Shown here: piece after piece, positions 23,001-35,900 of the stretch
How the letters are laid out: each line of letters starts with the position of its first letter
Position numbering within the stretch: the stretch's first letter is position 1
DNA from: Blasia pusilla
Lineage: Eukaryota > Marchantiophyta > Marchantiopsida > Blasiales
Direction of reading: 5' to 3'
Length of the DNA stretch: 64,000 bases
Assembly: GCA_050084515.1 (NCBI GenBank)
Contig: CM114272.1
Span: 9,610,001 to 9,674,000, forward strand
Translations under genes and position numbers: made by a program
The notes under the pieces: generated by a model
Seen by the model: only the letters and a program-made list of their open reading frames with translations
The model's database searches: none
What the model was told of the DNA's origin: nothing

Positions 23001-26000
23001 GGGTGGCTGAAAATGGGTGTTTTTCAAGTCTTGAGGAAATTGAATGGAGATGACCTTGAGTGCAGTGATCCATAGTGGAGGACATTAAACAGCACAAGCC
23101 AGACTCACTCATAAGCTGATGCAGCGTTGAGGAAAATAGTTGGCTCACTGTCAAAGCCATAGGTTTAAGTTTTGATCCCACAATATTCCAGCAGCGACAA
23201 ACCTGATGCCACTTCATGGAATGCAGCAATGTGCGTTGCTGAGGTCTTCATGGACTTCGGATGACCAAGTGTAGGATAGAAATCGTTTTTTTTCCTGGCT
23301 TTCATGGTGTGAGTCTCGCACGTGTCATGAGAAGGCTATCAACGGGTAGTGATTTTGAAATACAAGAATTTGTAGTAGTACTTTTAGATAATGTACTGGG
23401 GAAGGAGTTCAAAATTGAAGAGCTAGATGTCAACGCTGGCTACTTGTTCAACTCTCAATTTAGTTGCATTTGCTCAAGGTGCTGCATAATGTGCCTTTAA
23501 GAAGATTAGTCATCAGAAAGCTGACCTAAAAGATGCCTTACGTTATACAAAACTGACACCCAAGTATTCATATCACCACAAGGACTAATTTGGGCCCAAA
23601 TAAACATCACAACGAGTGAATTGTTGTTGGGTTGATTAGAAGTTTTATTTCAGACTCCACCTCCAGCATTTTTCTGACCACGATGTCCAATTCCTTAGAG
23701 TTGGTGTCACCTTTGTAATGAATATTTAATGGGCTGTTTGTTGAATTCCTCAAACCTGCTTTCTGATGAATTGGTTCTCCTATGATGCAGGTCAATTGAC
23801 CCTGATTGACTCAAAAGGGACTGAGTCATCTAATCTCTCCACACCAGCAGTGAATGTTAGTACTCAGGCTGAGTCTATATCTCGAGTTGGTGATTTGTCT
23901 TCGTCAGAGACTGCGCCTGAGAAGAGCTTGTTTGTCAATGGTCAATCTCAACAGACGACCAAAACCCCACTGGGCAAGCCTCCTAAGGTCCGTAATAGAG
24001 CAAAGAAAGACTCTAATGCTGTTACTCTTTTCACTCCTGAATTGCTAGCAATAATACAAAACCAGATCCCTGAGGCACAGAAAGCTCAGGTAACTCACAA
24101 GCAGCTGGGTATTGCTGTGCAACAATTTATACGTGAACACTTCCCCTCTACCTCTCAGATCCTGCAAGCGCTTCCACCACATTACATGAATACACCTACT
24201 CCTTGTCAAGTTTGCAAACTGATAGCCAAAGATACTGGAAGTGTGCTGGTGTGTGATTCATGTGAGCAAGTTACTCATGTCAAGTGTGTACAGCCACTAC
24301 CTTCAAAGGGTGTCCCAAAGGGCGACTGGAACTGCTCAAAGTGTATGAGTGCAAGTGGAGGACGTCTACACCCACCAAGCTATGGTTCATTTCAACATGG
24401 TTCTTCCAACAGTGTGAAGTTGTGGGCCCCTCATAATATATCTGATGGCAATGCAGGACCTATTGCGGGTCTAGCAAATGGCTCTTTCAAGACTTCTGAT
24501 GTGGGATTAGCTATGGATGGTAGACAGATTGGCGTAGATCATCACTCAATAAATTCAGGGAGCCTCAGAGTGGAAATTGAATCGGGTGCACACCAGAGTA
24601 GAGATGAGAAAGTTCTTGGAAACTATGGTGGCTCTCCCCATCTCATTGTCCATTTGGTCAATGAACCATCACCAAGGACTAGTGAGCCACTTCAAGTTTC
24701 TTCCCGCAATTTTGGCAAAGATGATGTGGGAAGACCTCTTGTCCCTGTACCCTTGTATTCTAGTGCTGGGGAATCTCAATCTAACCTCGTTTCTAGGGAG
24801 GAGAATACGTGTCCTGGATTAATGTTGGAAGGGCGAACACAAGCAGAAACAACTACCCAAAATAATGGGGTCAATGAGGTTGAACCTATCGGGAGCATAC
24901 AAAATACAGGGAGAAGTAGCGAATATCTATCAGGAGTGCAAGAGACCCAAGCTGGAATGGTACCAGAGCCCAAGGTATCTCAGGTGAACACCAGGGCAGG
25001 TGATAATCAGTTACCAAGTTTGCTAAAGGGAAGTGACTCGGCAAAATGCTTACCTGGAAAACAAGTTGACGTTCCCATAACAATGGAATGGGTAGGTGAC
25101 AGCGACAGAACTATGTTTGGGAAGGTGTACTACAAAGCCTGTCGTGTTGGAGGCATTACGTACTTTTTGTCTGATTGTGCTTTGTTCCGCCCGGAGACCC
25201 CCGATGTTCCTCCTTATATTGCAAGACTTCAGGTAAATGTTCAAGTGAATCTTCCTGCCCGTTTGATTGTGTAGAGTGTTCTTAACAGAGGGATCATCTT
25301 TCAGATCAGAGGGTGCATCAAGGTAGGTTCTGGAGTCTTGCAGAGCTAGTAGATGTCATTTCATGCTATTTGATGACTGAATTTTTGTTTTTATTTTTAT
25401 TTTGCAGGTTCTCTGGGAAGATATCAGTACAGGTCACAAATGGGTGAGAGTGAGCTGGTGTTACTATCCAAATGACATCCCCATTGCCATGGGTCGTCCT
25501 GGGTTGACTGAGCCTGATGAGGTCTGCCTTGAGATTTGTGTGAAGTATATGATTTCTTTTCCTTCAAGTCAGTTGTCCTCAAGTTTCCCATGGATCATAA
25601 ACCACTAATTCACTTTATGCAGACCGAAAGTTGGAAGCAAACTCATTGCTGACAAAAGGCTGCTCTGTGTTCAAATCTGCAAATCTTCTTTGTTTTGTGA
25701 AGTATTGAGTAGCTGTGATAAATTTTAATCCACTAGAGCTACGACTTAATACTGCGTTGCAATCTTTTGTCTGTATAGTTTCCAATACTCTTATAGGAGT
25801 AAACCATGGATGCCTGAATCCCCCGATCATACAGAGACGTTATTATTTTTGCACATGTATGATGTCAAGTTTAAATGGTCAGCTTATAGCACAGATGATG
25901 TGGATGAACCGTGCAGAAGTCATTGACCTTCATTATCAGGAAGTGAGAAACTGCCAAACTAACTGTTAACTTATTTGATGTTTCAGGTCTATGAGTCCAA

Positions 26001-26399
26001 TCATTGTGACAATAATCTGGTTGGATCAATCCAGGGTCCTTGCCTGGTACTTTCTCCACAGAAGTTTCAGATGGAAAAGGAGAGACGTAGGGAACTTCAC
26101 AAAAGTGGAGGTATTCTTGAAGAGCTCCCACCAATATTTCTCTCCAGGTGTGCATATACTGCCACGATCCCAGTATTGCATTTGTGTTGTATTTATAGTA
26201 GGTAAAGGGTGTGGGATGAGAACTGGATCATGGTTAGACCGTCCTCTGTTTTTGACCTTAAGTACAACAGCCTTTGATTGGATGAAATCTGCAGTCGCTC
26301 TAAAATAATTCATTTTATAAGTTTGAATGTGTTTGTGTTGATGGATGCAGATGGTTGTATGACGCCCCCAAGGGGGTCTTCAAAGCTGTCACAGAATAA
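20005..26399 (+). CDS. PHD finger plus BAH-domain nuclear protein, about 1,028 aa
   Basis: Probable chromatin reader in the nucleus. Exons: 20005-21234, 21724-21814, 23791-25232, 25408-25521, 25987-26147, 26351-26399 (stop TAA). All junctions are GT-AG and phases agree. Residues 1-250 are Ser/Thr/Pro-rich. A bipartite-like basic segment (KRGPKREF, PAKRAKTN) lies at 259-280. Residues about 355-410 are Ala/Glu/Arg-rich and likely helical. A PHD finger starts at residue 579: CQVC, CDSC, HVKC, CSKC give a C4HC3 pattern. A BAH-like domain runs from about 872 (MEWVGD, KVYYKACRVGG, LWEDISTGHKWVRV, YYPNDIP, EVYESNHCDN, GPCLVLSP) to the end, RWLYDAPKGVF. The layout matches a small plant family of PHD proteins with this C-terminal module. 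Exon 2 could start six bases earlier (21718). Target histone mark unknown. Confidence 0.85.
25305..25322 (+). other. candidate 18-nt in-frame cassette micro-exon of the PHD-BAH gene
   Basis: ATCAGAGGGTGCATCAAG lies between TCTTTCAG and GTAGGT, both good splice sites. It would add IRGCIK inside the BAH-like domain without changing frame. Joining 25232 directly to 25408 gives the more family-like reading IARLQ-VLWEDISTG, so inclusion would be alternative. Not proven. Confidence 0.35.
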
Positions 26400-29391
26400 T
26401 CCGAGGTGCTGGAATTATCTGATGTGTCCTGTGGCTTGAATCTCTGTCTCACGGACTTGGTTAAGCCTGCCCAAGTTTTCTGTGTCCAAGGTATATGGTG
26501 ACTGTTGCTTTTCCATCTTTTATCAACGATTTCACAGTTTGTTCACTAGGCTATTTAAGAACAGGTGCTGGTGGGAGGTACTCCTATAAAACGATTGGGG
26601 TGTAAGAACTCTAAAAGAGCAGTTGACCAAAATAGAGAGTACAAGTGATCCGACACTTGAACAGAGTCTTGTGGCATCACTTATAGTACCCGGTATCACA
26701 AGAGCTTCGCTAGTTGTTTCTTAATCACTTCATTAGATGATGATATCTGGAGCCTGACGTATTATTTCCCGGTTTGCAGGGTTATCTGACTGGATGGTAC
26801 TATTTTCAGTGTGCACCACTTGACTCGTGAAGCCTCTGAATTCCATATTTGCCAGTAGGACATACATGTCCTACCATGGATGGGCGGGAGAAAATCGAAC
26901 ATGGAGGAAATTCTTTTACATAACATGGGATTAGCATATTAATGTGGAGAGTTAATCTGCGCTGGTTTGGATCGGTTGGCGCAGCAGACGAGCAGCAATT
27001 GGAGTTGCTCCAAAAGTCTTGCCCCTTTCTAATTACTGTAGGGTATGTACAGTCATACTAGGAAGGTATCTTTTATTATGATGGGTTTGTTCCTATCTCT
27101 GTTTACATTGTCCGTTGAAGTGGATAAAATTATCGGTTTTCTAAATCCTGGGGATGTTTGTCGGTTTTCTAAACCCTGTGGACATAATATCATCTTGTAT
27201 GAAGAGGACTTGGTTTCCTGTGAGAATGCCGCGCAGTTCATCGTGTACAAATCTGGTGTTAGCGATCCCACTGTCTCTAGTGGTAAATGTCATGTACTGC
27301 GATATTCTTGGACTCAAGATCACTACACTGGCGGATCAGATATATACCAATTCTCATTAAACGCAGAGACTCTCCAATTGAGATCCGATTCAAACCCATC
27401 GTCACAAACGAAGACTTCCCAGTTCGAATTTCGAACTCAATTCATTCATCAGTCATCATCCATGAGTTCCACAATCCAAACCAAAGCATCATTTTTTCAT
27501 TTTCATCGTCACCATCGCCAAAAGATCATGTGTCTTTTGCTTGCTACAAAGGAGCGTAAGACATCACATCTTTCATGCTCCTAAACCTTCGCATTCCATG
27601 CCCTACCCCGTGCCACTCACGAGTACCTTATCCTAAGACCAGGACGGCATTTATGCAGTCTACACCATCTCTCGGGCATCTACCACGATCTGCCGTCAGT
27701 CCGACTGTTGTAACTAACCAATTCACACATCGTGCCTCACCCATCTTCCCCGTTTGCGATGCCCACCTATCGACTCATAGCCGCCACTGTCACCCGATCC
27801 ACTGACACTCCGTCTACCCGGGACAGGTAGATGGATACGTACCGAAGGTCGTTGGTGTGGGTGGGCGGATTACACCTCGAGAGTGTGTACCGTCTTCTCA
27901 CTTGTGTGGGCTTTTCCATGAAACTTGTTTTCGGAAACGTCCAAAAATTCTTAGGCTTGTCCATATCACTTGAGTTTGGTTTCGCTTTTCGGACAGTTCG
28001 CTCCCACTTTCCCGGCTGTAGTTGGCATTCGATCTCCAGGTGGGCCTTTTTTCCATTGTTGGATTGCTAAACGCTTTTTTGGGTTGATAACTCCTCTCCC
28101 TCATCTTCTATTCTGGAGTGCTTCCAGTATTTGGGAAGGACAACTGGCTTTCTTGTTTGCTCGGTTGTCTAATGGCGGTGGTGTGTTGTCTAAGTGGTTA
28201 TTGTTGATTTGGAGACACACCTTGAGATTCCTCACTCGAGAACCTTTTCTGCATCGATATTCATCACGGAGCCGTGAATATATGCGAAGCCGTTAATATT
28301 TGAAAGCAGTCGTTCAGGGACCAGGCCCCGCGTTTAAAGCAGTGGTGGAAAATACAATTTGGAAACTGAATGCAACAATGTTTGTCGCTTGGGGTTTAAG
28401 TTGCCATGGATCTCCATCACTCCATGGGGATGGAAGTTGCTATGGCTTTGGATTGAGGAGGCTACTAAATACGCGAGAAAATTAGAAATGAACTAGTCAC
28501 AATGCTCGGAGTTGATAACTATTGTTGTGAGACAACGGTTTTCTTGTTATCCGTGTAATTGAAATATTTTCTTCTTGAGCTGATGGGTATTATGAAAGAA
28601 GGGTTGTGTTTGTGAAGACATTGAGTTTGAGAACTATGATCTCTTATTAGCATAGATTGTGGAAACTTGATTTGCATCAAATTTATAGATGGACGGCGAG
28701 GCTTGTATGTTTATGTTAATCAACCTTAATGCTTGCACTTAATTACTAAGTGCAATATGAAAACATGGCTAGAGTGCATTTAACCGTTTGACCTAGATCC
28801 TTAGTATTTATTTATGTGTGAATCTTTTTATTCCGTCTCACTAGAGAGGCCCTTTGAATATGTTATTATAATGCCCATCTTTTAATCGTTGAGTCTTCTA
28901 ACAACACCAATTGAAACATTTCCAAGTCTCATAAACTATCGGAACTACTTTATGTAGCTTATGTACTCTACTAAAACGTAAATTTGGAAGAGTTCTTAAT
29001 ATTCTAGTAGCATGTTTTCTACACAAGGCAAATTTGAAGTTTTACAAACAAGTATGCAAAGGTAAATGGAAACTTTATTTTAGTAGATGTTGTCCACAAC
29101 TGGTTATTTATCCCTTGTATTTTCAACTATTCCTAGAGTAAGTCTCTAATATCAACACGACAAGATTATTAAAGAGTTGCCACTTGGATAATAGCATTGC
29201 ATTCTCTTTGGTTTATTGGGAATTAGAAAAAAAAATCTCTCAATGATGGGGTTACATATTACTCTGAATTTTTGGATGCTCTAGACCAATGAAAATAATT
29301 AGTATTGGTATTGAACACAAATGAATTAAGTTATATATCTCTTGCGGATGTTTGGATTTGTTATCTTCAACAAAGAAGAACCAAAACTTAA
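26400..29391. other. 3' flank of PHD-BAH gene and unassigned intergenic DNA
   Basis: Frames of up to 179 codons occur (27045-27584) but show no domain, biased composition or splice logic, and are not called. From about 28500 the DNA becomes AT-rich. No tRNA or repeat end was recognised before 29392. Confidence 0.3.
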
Positions 29392-30168
29392 TCTATATTC
29401 AATGGGTGACCCTATATAGACAATAAGACAAAATAGCCGTATAGTAAGACAAAATAACATGATGTTTGAATTTTTTTCCTTGATTCGTATTAGATGGGTA
29501 GAGAAAATGAATTTGAGTGGAAGAGGAAAATAATTTTATTAATTGATAATTTTATTATTTTATCTTACAATGGGTGATCCTACCTGAAAAATAAGAAAAA
29601 ATAGAGGGATAATTAAAAAAAAAAAAACTTTCCCTTAATTCATTTTTGATGGGAAGGAAAAATGAATTTTAATGGAGAAGGAGTAGATATCATTTAAATT
29701 TTAATTGAAGAGTGGAATTATTTAGAAGATTGGAATATTATTACACTTCTAAGATTAAAGAAAAAATAAAATAGATTTAAATTTCAAAATTAAAAATACT
29801 AATATTTTTAAAGATAATGATGTTATTTCATGTTTGATATTTTGGGAAAGGAAAATGAATTTAAATGGAAAAGAGAAATAATTTCATTAATTAAAATTAA
29901 TTAATAATTTAGTCAATGGAAGTTGTCTTGGTGGGAAGAATGGGAGGGAAAGAGTAGTATTCTTTAAACTTTGATGGAGAAGTGAAATTTTGTAGGACAG
30001 TAAGGTCTTATTTAAATTTTAATTGAGGAGTAGAATTATTTTAAAAGTGAAAATTGATAATTATTTTAAGATCTAACAAAGTAGAAATTAGACTTCAAAT
30101 TTGACATGATTATTTTTCTAAATTATTAAAAAAATCATTTAGTGTGCGAGCACGTGCATGCTAACTAG
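29392..30168 (+). mobile_element. AT-rich non-autonomous Helitron, copy C (777 bp)
   Basis: Starts TCTATATTCAATGGGTGACC after an A. It carries in reverse orientation the blocks of copies A and B (ATTAGATGGGTAG, AATAAGACAAAATA). It ends with the hairpin-like GCGAGCACGTGCATGC and AACTAG at 30165-30168. The base after CTAG is A instead of T. A partial internal repeat of the start (CAATGGGTGATCC) at about 29569 suggests a nested or duplicated end. Confidence 0.6.
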
Positions 30169-32000
30169 AACATAGTAGTGAAAGGTTGGTTTTATATATA
30201 TATAAAAGAGAACATAAGATTTTAAAATTGTAGATTTTAAAATTTTATTTGATCGATCATAGTGCTCCCAATGATTATATGAATGTATTCTATAAGATTT
30301 ACGGCTTTGCCTCTTATGTTATTCATGTGAGGATTATATTTAGTATGGTTTTCCCTTGGGTATATTTTTCAATAGATTCAAGAAGAAAAGTGCTAACTAC
30401 TTGTCAACGCATCAAATTTAGTTTCCTTTATGACCGTATTCGAGGAGTTACAATCTTTAGAAGAACAACTTCTAAGTCTCATTATATTTTTCTCTATCTT
30501 TTATGCATATGATTTGCCTATCATCGAATTTTCACTATGCTACTTCTAGAGAAGATAGTATTCTCCAATCAATATGTGGCATGTATCATGGTCATCTTAT
30601 ATGTTCTACTCTTCGTCTTTGCACATTTTTGTGTCCTTTAAGAATCTAGGGGATTCCCAAGTGGCATATGGGATTCTCTCATGATCTTTTCTATGACATC
30701 CCTCTTATCTGCTACTCACTTATCTTCCCACTTCATAGCTCTTATATCTATTGGCCTCTTTTGAAACTTCTATCATGATAGCTTTTGGCGAACGTCTTGG
30801 TCTAAATACATTTGAGGGAGATGATGGTACCTTGGCTTTACAACAAGCTATCTATCGTATTTCTTTAGGAGGTGTACGCCTTTCCTCCTCAATCGTATAT
30901 GCACCAAATTTTTTTTGGGAGTTGGGTTTTCATTGCCCTGACTATGACTTCAAGATTCTCCAAGGGAATACACTTCTCTGTATGGATAATACTGTGTGCG
31001 TTGAGGAAGGAGATATTTTATTCCAACAATAATTGAGCTCTTCTCGGATATTTCTTTCACTTGCTACGCAAGAAATTCTACCCCTTATAGTCAAGTGATT
31101 ATACAAAGGTTTGATTGACTTAAAAAAGTCTTTGAGAATTTGCACAAAATCAAGTTTCCCAACATTCTTGTTGAGCCATCCTCTAACACTCATCAAGCTC
31201 GTTTGTGTTCATTAGCGGGGTCATACTTGCTGCAAAACCTCTTATTCTTCCATTTCTTTTCTTTGAAGTTTATTCCCAATAACTGCATGGTTACCTCTTT
31301 TAATACTTTCCTCAAAAAATTTGTTCACCGCTCCCTCGAGAATGATTATCTTGCCCCTTCTCGTAGTCCTTCTCTCTATGTAGGCATTACTTATTTTCGA
31401 CCATGTATGTTGACGGCTTTACAATATCCACAAGCACTGTTGTTGATACATCGAGCCAAAGTTATTGGGAATATACTTCAAAGAAGAAGAAATGGAAGAA
31501 TAAGTGACGAGGTGAATGGCGCCCGACTCACCTCGTCGTCCATTCATGTTGAAGAATCACTATTTTTTTAATCCGAATTGTTTCAAGTTATTGACTGTGT
31601 AGCTCGTCGAGTTAGCATTTGTCTTGGCTTGTTGCCATTTTCTTTTCACATTTCTAGACTCTCTTCTCCATATGTTGTTGAGGTTGATTCTTACAATAAA
31701 AACAAATTCGAGTCAACTTGAGATTAAACTTGACATAGGTAAAAATGAAAGATTTAATTTCGAATTTCTGATGAATAAAATAACCAAAAAATTTACTCAT
31801 AGGAAAACAATTGAAAAAGAAGAAGAAATTAAGATCACCCATTTCAAGTAAAATCAAACAATAATGGTTCGCGATAATTCGCGCCCTCTTGAGTCGTACA
31901 ACGAACAACTCCGACGCCCACGATCCTATTGTGGAAATAAATATATATCCTCATGATAGCAGAAGATTCGATGGTGGTCAAGATATTAGCCATAAATCGC
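30169..32000. other. AT-rich region with decayed coding-like stretches, unassigned
   Basis: Between 30249 and 31570 the plus strand has several frames of 80-140 codons separated by stops, with normal-looking amino acid composition. This suggests a decayed element or gene, but I recognise no motif. Then AT-rich to about 32000. Confidence 0.3.
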
Positions 32001-32953
32001 GTGTTATTATCGTGACGCTAAGTTCACTTAAAGCGTAAGCAGAGAAAACCGTTTGGACTAAGTGAGCGGGTTCTACGAGGGTGGGTCGAGCTGACGGGGA
32101 AGACCGGTCGGTGTTAGCTGCGGTCGTGTTTAGGAGAAATGGGCAGAATGTCGGGACGAGCCCGGGAGAAGGTCCCGGGGACAGAGCTGGGCGTCGGAGA
32201 AATCCCGGCGGAAAGCCGAGCAGGTGGAAAAGTGTGAGTAAATGACCGGGGCAACCGCTAAATCTTTCCCGACCGTTGGACGGAGGGGGCTCCCTTCCCG
32301 ACCGTTGCGCAGATTGGGTGCCGCTACCTTACCAGAGGACAAGACATTAATCAGTCCCAAGAATGCCGTTACGAGCGTAACAAGGAGGAACCCGACCCGA
32401 CCCGACCCGACCCGACCCGAGCGGTCCTGACGTGAGCTGACCTGATCCCGACCCGAGGAGGGAAGGGATGGACAGAGTGGAGCGGAGGAACGCAGAGTCG
32501 CAGGGTGGAGGGAGGGAGGGAGGGAGGGAGGACGGACGAACGAACGGAAGCATCGCGGCAATAAGTCGTGGCGGATGATGGCAAATTTACGTTCCGGAGG
32601 GAGTGATTGCAGTTGAGGCCACAGGTTGAAGGTGAGTGACACTTTCGATCGGTTGAGGTTTGGGCTCGGGCGTCTCAAGACCGACCGCTCCGTCGCATTC
32701 GGATACGCCGAGGCGCAAATCGGACTGAGAAAGCGGAGAGTGTGCAAGCGAGCAATTGTCCTCTCCCTCACACAGACGATGGCAAGCATCTGATCCGAGT
32801 GGTTCGGTTTCGTCAACATGGGGGGCGGTCGGAGATGTCCGCTTTCTTCGGCGGACACCACGCGTTGTCCAGGTGGCGAGGAGAGCGCAGCATTTCCGGA
32901 ACAAGATTGTGGAAGAGCTTGCTGAGTCGTGGAATCGCATGTGAGCGGAAAGG
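32001..32953 (+). promoter_or_regulatory. upstream region of the TANGLED-like gene
   Basis: Abrupt change to GC-rich DNA. It contains a GACCC pentamer array (32392-32417) and a GGAG/GGGA tetramer array (32508-32531). The 282-codon frame on the opposite strand (32130-32978) is low-complexity and arises from these repeats. An in-frame TGA at 32942-32944 precedes the start ATG at 32954. Confidence 0.45.
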
Positions 32954-35900
32954 ATGAATTGCATCGGCTTACTGCCATCCTCAGCTGGAGCCACTCAGTA
33001 TGCTTCCTCCAGCAGCACTGTCGATAGTCCTGAAAGCGAGCAACAAAGAGGAGGCATGGTGCCTTTTGTTGCGAGACCGAGTAAGTTGATTGGAGGGCCG
33101 TTAATACTGGAAGCTGCTCTCAAGGTAAGCCTGTGGCGTCCAAGCAACCGAAGTTCAAAATTGCCTTCGACTTGTAATTTCACTCTTTTTCCCTCTCAGA
33201 GGTCTCGGTGACTTGTTCCCGCAATGTGATCGTTGCCATTGTCTCTCGTTCTTCTCGCTCGTGAGTCGTGAGGGGAGAGGAGACTGTCGGTTGGCGCTCG
33301 GGGCCTAGAGAGGATGATCGCCGTCATCGTCTCCCGTTTTTTCGTCCTCTTAACATTCGTGCGGTTTAGGGATGATCGTCCAATGTTGCTTTTGCTTTCG
33401 CATGTGCGGTAATTTTGATACAGGGACTCCGTCGTGTGGAGCATGGGACAGACAACTCTTCGCAGCAGTGTATTTTGATGCCCCTGTTTTGCTGACCCAT
33501 GCAGGTGGACCGAGTTCTCGCGCGTCTGCAGAGCTTGCAAGGGACGGTGGCCATCCCCACGCCGCCTGTTTCGGCGTCTGTGTCCGCATGCCTTTCTGTC
33601 ACCAGCCCCAATTTCAGCCGGTCGAAGAGTTGCATCGGAAGCCCGAGATACGATCACAAGGAGAACGATGCCAATGTCATCAGGTGCTGGAATTTCTCGT
33701 CTGGTTGATTAGGCGGGCAGGAGAGGCAGAATTCAATTGCTACGTTAGAACAGATCTGGTTTACATCCTCTGGGAATAATTGTATAATGCTTTGTTGAGT
33801 CATTCTCTAGGCATGAACAACACGTTACGGCATGTGTAGTTATCCGAGACTCTCCAATGACAAAGAGATTCATCACTCAAGAGTGTTCTCACTGTCCACG
33901 GTTACTGTAGTGATTGATTCGTTGCCATTCTGAAGGTTCACGTGCTCTCAATGTGTTCACGTTTCCGAAATTGACGGAGACACTGATCAGACGCTTTCAC
34001 GCGCAGAATCCACGATGTGCTACGATTCTCTGATGACTTTTCGGGAAAATTTGCCGGAGCCTTCAATCAGGAGCGTCGAGGTAACTCCTTGACCACGTAC
34101 CTATGCCGAAGCCGAGTTACGGTCCTCTGTTTTGATCTTTCTCCGTCAGTGGTTGGTTTAGCCATGGATTATGTATGCTGACTCGTACCTCTTGCGCTCG
34201 TCCCACAGCCAAATACTTGAGGAGGTTGTCACGCTCCAAAACCGAAGTGTTCGACGACAAGAAAGACCCACGAGATCCTCATGGTGAGTAATAATAACAA
34301 GACCCATTGCGTCTCTCAGATTAACGCATGTCACCTAGTAGCTACAGAGTGCACTGGAGAGTGGGATGATGCTGGGTAAGAGACTCGGTCACTTATCTAT
34401 CTGTGTTATCGTCAACTACTACAGGCCCGCTCTCTGTTAAATCATGTCTACTCTTGACTATCCACCTATCAAGCACCAAGATGAGGCGATGATTTCCTAG
34501 CCAGACTCATCGATTGTAGTTGTAAGTTGATGCCCTCGAAGCATTCACCATCCATCGCTCATCACAGTACCTCAGACGTGATGAAGCTTGACATGACATG
34601 CCTTGGACAGCTAGAGAGATAGAGAACGGCTGTCGCTGTAGTGCCCTTGTGTATTCGTTCGTTCTCCTCGTTGCCAACAAACAGGGGCATGAATCCTGGG
34701 ACGTTTAAGGAAACTCTTGCGATCGTGCGAGCTCGGCCTTCAGACCTAGCAGGGCGGAAAGAGTGGCAATGGGACATGGAACATCAGGGGACAGGCAGAC
34801 AGCCTAGCACACCTTCAGGGAATCTGCTATAGTCTCATTACCCTCTATGACTTCCAAAATTTTCTTTGTTCTAATTTCGTAACTTCCAAAAGTTTTGTTT
34901 GCCTCCCGTGATTCTTGTCTGCACCATTCCTTCCAAGTGAGACATATGACCTTCAGAATATCCGTAACCATGAACCTCCTCGGCTCAGGGGCCGTGGAGA
35001 GAGTTATTTGTCAAAAGAATTGCGCATCTCAACTGTAAACTGAAAGCACCAGTACCGGTTGCAAATCCACCAAGTCACCAGACACTAATCATGTTTCCTC
35101 AGTTTGAGATAAGGCTGCTGAGAATAGAAATGAGGAGGGGAGAAACTCCCAACCACGTTGGCCTCTCGGGACGTGGTAAGCACTAGAAGTTGCCAATCCC
35201 CGCTGATACTGGAATACTGGAACGGGCCATAAGCCTGGGACAGCAGCAGCATCGACCGAAGTCCCTACGGAGGGGAAAATCAAACCTTCTCCTATCCGAA
35301 CAAGAGGTGAACTTGATTGGAAAAATGTATAGTTGGAATGGACCCATCGTCGGACATTGGTTGCATATCGCTGATGGGGGAAATCTGCCATCCAGTTCGT
35401 GTCCCGTGGGGGGTATGTGATGCGTTAACATGTGGTCCCACCTGTTCCTTGCCACAGTATTCCTTGACCGGAAACACTTCTGGCCACAGGAGTATTGACA
35501 TGGGTCATGGAGAGACGTGTGTGTGGTTTGTTTCTCGTGGATACATCTTGAGCCACCTGTCTTATTGTTTAGAATTCCTTGGCACATGTGGTGCATAGGT
35601 AGATGATGAAATTCTCCCTGGACTTATGCTGGTGCAGAGTTCTTTGTCACCAGTAGCCACCTGACTCCCTAGTTAATGGCCGAGGCCTAACGCAACGGAA
35701 CAGACTTGTACCCCGAGTCAATGAACACGCAATGGATGAAGAAATGCGGTCGAGACCTACTATGGGATTCAAAGGCCACAGCTAGAATGTATACACGCAC
35801 GGATTGTTGTTAGGAAGTGGTGCTTATCGTAGAGGAGAGGAGAAGATGTGGTAGCTGGCGTGAGACAGAGAGAAAGTTTTCTGACAGTGAGGTCCTTGTT

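Noticed and set aside
27045-27584. 179-codon frame after the PHD-BAH gene
   Set aside because: No recognisable features; opposite strand also open in parts; no splice or promoter context.
30249-31571. Series of plus-strand frames that might be one decayed gene
   Set aside because: Composition is suggestive but no motif could be identified, so no function or family is claimed.
32130-32978. 282-codon minus-strand frame upstream of the TANGLED-like gene
   Set aside because: Low-complexity Ser/Pro/Arg string produced by GC-rich repeats; no motif, and it overlaps the promoter of a well-supported gene.
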